Source of the DNA: Bacteroidota bacterium
Lineage (GTDB): Bacteria; Bacteroidota; Bacteroidia; Bacteroidales; B18-G4
DNA: 20,706 nucleotides
Direction of reading: 5' to 3'
Assembly (NCBI GenBank): GCA_003648575.1
Contig: QMPN01000025.1
Coordinates: 1-20,706, forward strand
Shown here one piece after another: positions 15,569-20,706 of the stretch. Made by a program: the position numbers and the translations under genes. The notes under the pieces were generated by a model. It did no database searches. It saw only the letters and a program-made list of their open reading frames with translations, and had not been told where the DNA came from. Numbering within the stretch: position 1 is the stretch's first letter; each line of letters begins with the position of its first letter.

Positions 15569-16669
15569 TTATTGAACCAAAATCTTCTGTGAAATAGCAA
15601 TCTCGTTATCGAGTTTCAGGGTGGCAAAATAGATGCCTTCAGTCAGGTTGGAAACGTCGATGCGTTTTGTTCCTGTCAGTCCCTGCAGGCTGCCTTCATA
15701 AACCACTGCACCAAGCAGGTTGGTAATGAGGAGGTCGGCTTGTTTCACTTCGTTCGGAATATCATAGTTGAATGATACAAAATTATCTGCCGGGTTAGGA
15801 TAAGCCGGTGAGAAGGTAGTGTTGGCCAGGATATCATCGCTGATGCCTGTATTATCGGAAAAGCCAATCATATAAATTGCATAATTCCCTGGAATAGTTG
15901 GATCATTAAATACATAGATCATCTGGGAAACACCCGGATGGCCGTCGGCATCATAGAAAAATTCAAAAGACTCATCAGTGGTACTGCCCGGAATAGTTAC
16001 CAATCCGGAAGTATCGGTTCCAAAGGGATACTCTACTCCATCGAAAAAGAACCAGTTGGTTGTATTTTCTACAATGGAAAGGGGTTGTTTGAATGCTACC
16101 ATATTCAGTGGAGCAGGAGAATAATTATGTATAGCAATATTCCCACTCATAACTTCACCCGGAGTACCGCTGATCATCCTCGCATGAGGTGAAACTAAGT
16201 CCCCTGCCTCACAACTGAGTTCAAACAGGCTGTTATAAAGTATGATGACTGATACTGCCTCGGCAGGATTATCTATATCGAAGAAAGTGTACTTAATGGT
16301 AGAAATACCAAATGTTCCGTTTGGCTGTAAATGGCCTGAGAACTCGTCAGTTGACTCACCCGGGGCTAAACTTTGAAAGTTACCAGAAGTGTCAGTGTCA
16401 GGTGGATAGCAGGCTTCTGCCCAGCAAAACTGGTGGCCGGTCAGGTCAACCTGATAAATAATTTCCCTGGCTACTTTAACCTTCATGGGTGTTGATCCGA
16501 TATTGGTTACCCTGATATGGCTGACAATCTCCATATCTGTTGGAGCGCCATTAATGCTGATCATTGGGAAAGCAGCTGTAGGCAAAGACTCCCAGGTAGT
16601 CATGATCGATTGTGAAAACAGCATTGATGATGTCATTAATACTGCAATAAGGAGTAATAGTTTTTTCAT
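15569..16669 (-). CDS. Secreted T9SS protein with duplicated beta domain
   Basis: A 366-residue exported protein of unknown function. A lipoprotein-free signal peptide (MKKLLLLIAVLMTSSMLFSQ) is followed by two related domains at about 47-147 and 174-270. Aligned landmarks are FCWAEACYPPDTDTS against FFFDGVEYPFGTDTS, PGESTDEFSGHLQPNGTFG against PGSTTDESFEFFYDADGHPG, and IKYTFFDIDNP against MIYVFNDPTIP. The first copy has a Cys pair (Cys82, Cys87) that is missing from the second. The C-terminal T9SS type A domain (about 287-366) has AYPNPADNF, LLGAVVYEG and LTEGIYFATL. The domains look like Ig-fold secreted modules; no catalytic motif was seen. Convergent with metK, sharing the terminator. Confidence 0.88.
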   Translation of the reverse strand: MKKLLLLIAVLMTSSMLFSQSIMTTWESLPTAAFPMISINGAPTDMEIVSHIRVTNIGSTPMKVKVAREIIYQVDLTGHQFCWAEACYPPDTDTSGNFQSLAPGESTDEFSGHLQPNGTFGISTIKYTFFDIDNPAEAVSVIILYNSLFELSCEAGDLVSPHARMISGTPGEVMSGNIAIHNYSPAPLNMVAFKQPLSIVENTTNWFFFDGVEYPFGTDTSGLVTIPGSTTDESFEFFYDADGHPGVSQMIYVFNDPTIPGNYAIYMIGFSDNTGISDDILANTTFSPAYPNPADNFVSFNYDIPNEVKQADLLITNLLGAVVYEGSLQGLTGTKRIDVSNLTEGIYFATLKLDNEIAISQKILVQ

Positions 16670-16703
16670 AATACGTGGATTTAGTTGTTATTTATTTCTA
16701 CTG

Positions 16704-16711
16704 CAAAATTA
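16704..16711 (-). promoter_or_regulatory. -7 box for the duplicated-domain T9SS gene
   Basis: On the minus strand the sequence is TAATTTTG, an exact TAnnTTTG match, 34 bases before the ATG at 16669. No -33 TTG at normal distance. Confidence 0.5.
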
Positions 16712-16805
16712 ATACAAATTCCTTAGTTACTCCTTAAAAAACATTAAATTATAGTTAGCTATTGATATATATAATATTATTTATGAGCTTCATATTCAAA
16801 ATGAT

Positions 16806-16813
16806 TAACTTTG
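16806..16813 (+). promoter_or_regulatory. -7 box for the Omp28-like gene (TAACTTTG)
   Basis: TAACTTTG lies 44 bases before the ATG at 16858. It is identical to the yqeY box. The upstream stretch (16741-16800) is very AT-rich, with no clear TTG at -33. Confidence 0.55.
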
Positions 16814-16857
16814 CAGACCAAAACTATTTTGACTCTAAAACGTAATAAGAAGATACT

Positions 16858-18513
16858 ATGAAAAAAACAATCACAACTCTCTTCGCACTGCTGATCGGCA
16901 TCAGCTTTGCCTTCACGCAGCAAATCCAACGCGACAAAGTACTGGTAGAGATCGGTACAGGAACCTGGTGCCCTTATTGCCCGGGAGCAGCCATGGGTGC
17001 TGACGACCTGGTAGCCAACGGACATGATGTTGCCATTATCGAAAATCATAATGGCGATGCATATACACATAATGCCTCCAATGCCAGGAATTCATATTAC
17101 AGTATTACAAGTTATCCAACCGCTGTATTCGACGGCCAAACCAAAGTTATCGGTGGAAGTGCCAGTAACAGCATGTATCCACAATATTTGACAAAGTATA
17201 ACCAGAAGATTACTGTTCCATCATCATTTTCAATTGACATGCAGGGCTCATCATCAGGCCTGATCGATTTTAATGTTGATGTAACTATTGAAATGGTTGA
17301 CCCATATGCAGGCTCAAATGTCCGTCTTCACTGCGTGGTGACTGAATCAGAAATTCAGGATTACTGGCAGGGACAAACACACTTGAACTTTGTTCAGCGT
17401 ATGATGGTACCTTCTTCCAGCGGCATCTCTCTTGATTTTTCAGGAGGAAACACCATCGAGCATAACTATAGTTTCTCGCTGGATCCAAGCTGGGTAACCG
17501 AGCACTGTGAGCTCGTGATCTTCCTGCAGGACAATGATACTAAACAGATCCTGAATGCCAGCAAAAAAGACATGATGGAGTTTGGCAACGTAAATGATTA
17601 TGATGTATCTATGATCAGCATGTCAAATATCCCTGAAGCAACATGTGCCGGAATGTGCACTCCCACTGTTACTTTACGTAACCACGGAAATACAGACCTG
17701 AGTTCCCTTACACTGAAATGCCTGGTGAATGGCAACGAACTTGCTACTTACGACTGGACAGGGAGCATTCCTTTCCTTGGAAGTACTGATATTGACCTGC
17801 CTTCTTTTTCATTTCCTGTTGAAGAAATGAATACAATCACCATTTATTCCGAAAACCCAAGTGGAAATCCAGACCAATTTCCACTGAATGATACTATCCA
17901 TATGATGATTGAGCAGCCGGTACCAGTTCCTACCGATGTCAGCCTCATGATCATGCTTGATGGTAATCCAGGTGAATCTAGCTGGGAACTTATGGATGAC
18001 ATGGGCACTGTATTGTACTCAGGTGGTCCTTATACAACACCAAATGGAATCATTGAGGAATCATTTGAATTGGATGACCTTTCATGCTACCAATTCTACT
18101 TTTATGATACCGGTGGCGATGGACTTGGCGATAAATTCTTTGCGCTCTTCCATGGCAGCGGGACCATCATTCTCAGGGGTATTGGCGATTTCGGCTACAG
18201 CATTGCTACCGACTTCAGCACCGACAACGACCTTGGCATCGAGGATGTAGCTACAGAAGCTGAAGTTTTGGTATACCCCAACCCTTTCAGCAATTATACC
18301 AATATGGTTATCAATACCAATAAGGTTAGCCAAATCAATGTGAATATGTATAATATCCTTGGCGAACTGGTGTACCAGTCGGATGAGGGCATGCATGCAC
18401 CGGGCGAGCAAAGCATCCGCATCAGCGGTGACAATCTCGAAAACGGGATATACTTTGTACAGGTACTGGTAAATGAGCAGGTAATCACAAAGCGCGTAAC
18501 ACTCGCACGCTAA
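16858..18513 (+). CDS. Omp28-related T9SS protein with thioredoxin-like CPYC
   Basis: A 551-residue exported protein. The signal peptide is MKKTITTLFALLIGISFAFT. The mature N-terminus holds GTGTWCPYCPGAAMGADDL with the redox-type motif Cys38-Pro-Tyr-Cys41, as in the Omp28 family. The Trp-Cys context and TSYPTAVFDGQ (a cis-Pro-like loop) suggest a thioredoxin fold. A beta domain follows (about 115-235), then an Ig/CARDB-like domain (about 245-350, with Cys pair ATCAGMC). A further module (about 360-460) has SSWELMDDMG and CYQFYFYDTGGDGLGD, a type seen in other Bacteroidota secreted proteins. The T9SS type A domain is at 469-551 (VYPNPFSNYTN, NILGELVYQS, LENGIYFVQVLV). Probably cell-surface or secreted. 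A disulfide-exchange activity is plausible but unproven. Confidence 0.88.
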   Translation: MKKTITTLFALLIGISFAFTQQIQRDKVLVEIGTGTWCPYCPGAAMGADDLVANGHDVAIIENHNGDAYTHNASNARNSYYSITSYPTAVFDGQTKVIGGSASNSMYPQYLTKYNQKITVPSSFSIDMQGSSSGLIDFNVDVTIEMVDPYAGSNVRLHCVVTESEIQDYWQGQTHLNFVQRMMVPSSSGISLDFSGGNTIEHNYSFSLDPSWVTEHCELVIFLQDNDTKQILNASKKDMMEFGNVNDYDVSMISMSNIPEATCAGMCTPTVTLRNHGNTDLSSLTLKCLVNGNELATYDWTGSIPFLGSTDIDLPSFSFPVEEMNTITIYSENPSGNPDQFPLNDTIHMMIEQPVPVPTDVSLMIMLDGNPGESSWELMDDMGTVLYSGGPYTTPNGIIEESFELDDLSCYQFYFYDTGGDGLGDKFFALFHGSGTIILRGIGDFGYSIATDFSTDNDLGIEDVATEAEVLVYPNPFSNYTNMVINTNKVSQINVNMYNILGELVYQSDEGMHAPGEQSIRISGDNLENGIYFVQVLVNEQVITKRVTLAR

Positions 18514-18532
18514 TCCTGCATAAGAAATAAGT

Positions 18533-18566
18533 AAAAGTGCTCTTCCTCCGGAGGAGCACTTTTTTT
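18533..18566. terminator. Terminator between the Omp28-like gene and the DUF1214 gene
   Basis: AAAAGTGCTC and GAGCACTTTTTTT form a 6-bp GTGCTC/GAGCAC stem plus A-T pairs around an 11-base loop, followed by a T7 run on the plus strand. The T run overlaps the stop codon of the convergent DUF1214 gene. It should work well for the Omp28-like gene and less well on the minus strand, which has only a short U-tract. Confidence 0.8.
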
Positions 18567-19623
18567 ATATTTCAAGAAGTTCTACGGTAGGTTGCTCCGG
18601 CATTTCTTCAGCCAGCAGCCAGCGGCAAAAGATAATGGCCTCTTTATAGGCAGCGGTGCTAATCCAGTTATCGACATCCATTGGCCTGTGCGACAAGCAA
18701 ACAGTGAAACTACCGTCATCACCCGGCACAGCATTCCCTTTGTTAATACACACCTTGTAGTTTTTATAGTCGGTCGACTGCATCAGGAAGTTCCAGGTTT
18801 GTATACCCCAATAACAGCATTCTGGTGAGGTAAACCTGATCTTCAGGTATTGATTTTCTTCCAGGCTGTAGCGTCCGAAACAATAGATATTATCAACGGT
18901 TCCCCATCCACCCTGATCGGCCTCAAAGGCAAAAGGCGGTAAAAAATCGTTCAATGGAAAATCAACAGGCAGCGGAGCGATCCAGGTGGTCTGTTCAAAA
19001 AAGGTCGCCATCATACGAATGCGGCGAGCCAGTTCTTCATCATCCAGGGGTTTTGGTGCTTCTTGAAGCTTTGTATTCTCAACCGAAAGCTCACTTTCGC
19101 TACTATTTGGCCTGTCGAAGAAATACTCGCGTGTGAACAGGGTCACAGCATCTTCATCCAGCTTAAACTCATTCCTGCCTTTGGGGTCCGGTGTGAACTT
19201 GATCTCGAAGCTTCCATCGGCCTCGAATTCGATATCCCTGTGATTGACATTCCGGGTCACACGATCTGCAAGTTCGCCATCCGGGTCACCGCCATACAGG
19301 CAAAAAGAAAGGTAGCAACTGTCGAATCGTTTGCCCCGAACTATATATTCCTGATCGCCCCTTACCTGGGTAAAATAATACACTGCATCTACATTATCGC
19401 CCAGCACTTTGTGATGGGGATTGGCCAGCAGCATAAAATCAGGCCGCAGGGGATCATTAAAGAGGTAAAAGTCAATACTGGTGCGGAGCAGATGGAAGAT
19501 ATGCTGATATCCATCTACCCTGCCCTGTTCGTCAATGACTTTTTCAGGATCGAGAAAAGTCTGGTCGGCATTCCTGATCACTTCCAGGAAATACTCCAGG
19601 GCTGCTTTGCTTTTATATTCCAT
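18565..19623 (-). CDS. DUF1214-domain protein
   Basis: A 352-residue protein without signal peptide or membrane segment, so probably cytoplasmic. The C-terminal third (about 245-340, with YCFGRYSL, LKIRFTSPECCYWGIQTWN and FTVCLSHRPMDVDNWIST) resembles the DUF1214 fold. That domain has no firmly known activity. The N-terminal half has a helical start (AALEYFLEVIRNADQTF) and a beta-rich stretch (60-150). The gene begins 9 bases after the sulfotransferase stop, so they form an operon. DUF1214 proteins are found beside sulfotransferases in other phyla, which supports a joint role. Its function cannot be read from sequence. A T-rich terminator overlaps its stop codon. Confidence 0.78.
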   Translation of the reverse strand: MEYKSKAALEYFLEVIRNADQTFLDPEKVIDEQGRVDGYQHIFHLLRTSIDFYLFNDPLRPDFMLLANPHHKVLGDNVDAVYYFTQVRGDQEYIVRGKRFDSCYLSFCLYGGDPDGELADRVTRNVNHRDIEFEADGSFEIKFTPDPKGRNEFKLDEDAVTLFTREYFFDRPNSSESELSVENTKLQEAPKPLDDEELARRIRMMATFFEQTTWIAPLPVDFPLNDFLPPFAFEADQGGWGTVDNIYCFGRYSLEENQYLKIRFTSPECCYWGIQTWNFLMQSTDYKNYKVCINKGNAVPGDDGSFTVCLSHRPMDVDNWISTAAYKEAIIFCRWLLAEEMPEQPTVELLEI

Positions 19624-19632
19624 GTGATGTAA

Positions 19633-20706
19633 TTAAAGTTGTTGGTAAAATTCAAGATACCGACTGAATTGCCTGTTCACCTCATCTTCCTTTAAACCAA
19701 AGTTATCGAGGGAATACTCATGTTTGCCATGCTTTTCCCTTGGATTTTCCGCCAGGAAGCCTTCGAAATTTTTCACTGCCTCTTCACTCAGGTCCCAGCC
19801 AAAACGCTCATAGATCTTTCTGATAGTCCCTAGCTGATCCACCACGAAGTCTTCAAATTTCAGGTCGATGATCTGATCTTCTTTACCGAGGGCTTTCCTG
19901 CTTTCGATAAATCGATCGAAGTACTTGCTCCAGAGCATGGCTTGCTCCTGCCCTGTCACATTTGGATCTTCCCGGTCACTGTATAAGGTCCTGACGGATG
20001 AGATCAGGCTGGCCGTAGAGCTGACTATGTCAGATGGTCCACGATGCGTCATAATAATGCGGGCATCAGGATAAACCTCGAATATCTCATCCAGTCTCCT
20101 CAGGTGGACCGGCGACTTAAGCAGCCAGCGCTCACTTTTAACTCCGCCCGACTGCAAATATTGCAGAAACCTTTTATGAAAACGCATGGTACCCAGCATA
20201 TCCGAATCGTCGGAGAACCACTTCATATATGATGGAAGGTATAACTGTGCCGAAAACTGGAAGCTGTTAAAATCAAATGCTGTAATCCCGAGGCACTCCT
20301 GGGGGGAATCCACCGCCATATAGTGCTTGCGCTGAAAATCGGGAACAAGCTTAAAGAGCTGTCCAAATTCCTTTTCAATGGTCCTGAACTGTGCATTATC
20401 TTTGAACGTCTCCGGTGTGGCAGCAGGGTAAGGCAAAAGGCATTCCCATGCCAGTGGCGACCTGTGTGCAGGATCTTCATGCAGGATGGCGTGCAGGATG
20501 CTTGTGCCTGTCCGGGGCATCCCAATAATAAATACCGGTTGTTCTATACGCTGATCCTCTATCCAGGGCTTTTTCGCCATTTCCTGTTCGATCATATAGC
20601 GACCGTAAAGTATTCTTTCCAAAAGGCCTTTCACCGCCAGGGCGCCGAAAGGGTTCGGATGACTCTCATTCGTAATAGAGTACACCAGCTTCCTTAAGCC
20701 TTCCTC
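19633..20706 (-). CDS. Sulfotransferase family protein, 5' end beyond the window
   Basis: Transfers sulfonate from PAPS to an unknown acceptor. The 5'-phosphosulfate loop is FIIGMPRTGTSILH, a P-loop-like motif near the N-terminus. WLLKSPVHL and THRGPSDIVSSTASL mark the 3'-phosphate-binding strand and helix, where most relatives have HRDP and this one has HRGP. The frame stays open through the right edge of the window (EEGLRKLV precedes a GTG at 20685). Relatives have a helical N-terminal extension, so the gene most likely starts outside; the GTG is not a convincing start. It precedes the DUF1214 gene by 9 bases. The acceptor could be a lipid, sterol or glycan; nothing here decides it. Confidence 0.85.
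   Translation of the reverse strand, partial: EEGLRKLVYSITNESHPNPFGALAVKGLLERILYGRYMIEQEMAKKPWIEDQRIEQPVFIIGMPRTGTSILHAILHEDPAHRSPLAWECLLPYPAATPETFKDNAQFRTIEKEFGQLFKLVPDFQRKHYMAVDSPQECLGITAFDFNSFQFSAQLYLPSYMKWFSDDSDMLGTMRFHKRFLQYLQSGGVKSERWLLKSPVHLRRLDEIFEVYPDARIIMTHRGPSDIVSSTASLISSVRTLYSDREDPNVTGQEQAMLWSKYFDRFIESRKALGKEDQIIDLKFEDFVVDQLGTIRKIYERFGWDLSEEAVKNFEGFLAENPREKHGKHEYSLDNFGLKEDEVNRQFSRYLEFYQQL

Noticed and set aside
15383..15600. Small open frames on both strands over the metK heptamer array
   Set aside because: They overlap the metK end and consist of repeat-coded His/Thr/Pro or Cys/Val/Trp strings. The absence of stops follows from the 7-base unit.

Overview
The window comes from a Bacteroidota genome, probably Bacteroidales-like and not a cultured model species. 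The evidence is the cell-wall and division gene order murG-murC-ftsQ-ftsA-ftsZ-yqeY without ddl, the ribosomal order rplM-rpsI-rpsB-tsf, three proteins with type IX secretion (T9SS) C-terminal sorting domains, a GldA-type ABC ATPase, and promoters resembling the Bacteroidota -7 box TAnnTTTG. No tRNA, rRNA, CRISPR array, prophage or insertion sequence was seen.

Layout. Bases 1-5258 (+) hold the end of murG and then murC, ftsQ, ftsA and ftsZ. These genes overlap or are tightly spaced up to ftsA, and ftsZ is set off by 79 bp. A palindromic terminator closes the cluster. A 336-bp gap follows, with a 15-unit octamer array and a heptamer array. Next come yqeY and a hotdog thioesterase (+), a heptamer array and a bidirectional terminator. 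The ribosomal genes rplM-rpsI-rpsB-tsf lie on the minus strand (9386 down to 6652), with a full promoter before rplM and a long hairpin in the rpsB leader. A giant secreted beta-propeller/Ig-like protein (-) is divergent from gldA (+), which is followed by metK (+). A second heptamer array and a shared terminator separate metK from a convergent T9SS cargo protein. An Omp28-like thioredoxin-fold T9SS protein (+) converges on a DUF1214/sulfotransferase pair (-). The sulfotransferase runs off the right edge.

How the parts fit. The left part makes lipid II and the Z-ring. The middle part makes ribosomal subunits and EF-Ts. The right part is accessory: T9SS-exported surface or secreted proteins, a gliding-type ATPase, S-adenosylmethionine synthesis, and a probable sulfonation operon.

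The most unusual signal is not a gene. Short tandem arrays with an exact 7-bp or 8-bp period sit directly against three intrinsic terminators. A fourth lies upstream of the yqeY promoter, and a short heptamer run is embedded in the coding sequence of a T9SS sorting domain. The intergenic heptamer units share the form NCRYACC, and two arrays place canonical G-quadruplex motifs on the minus strand.
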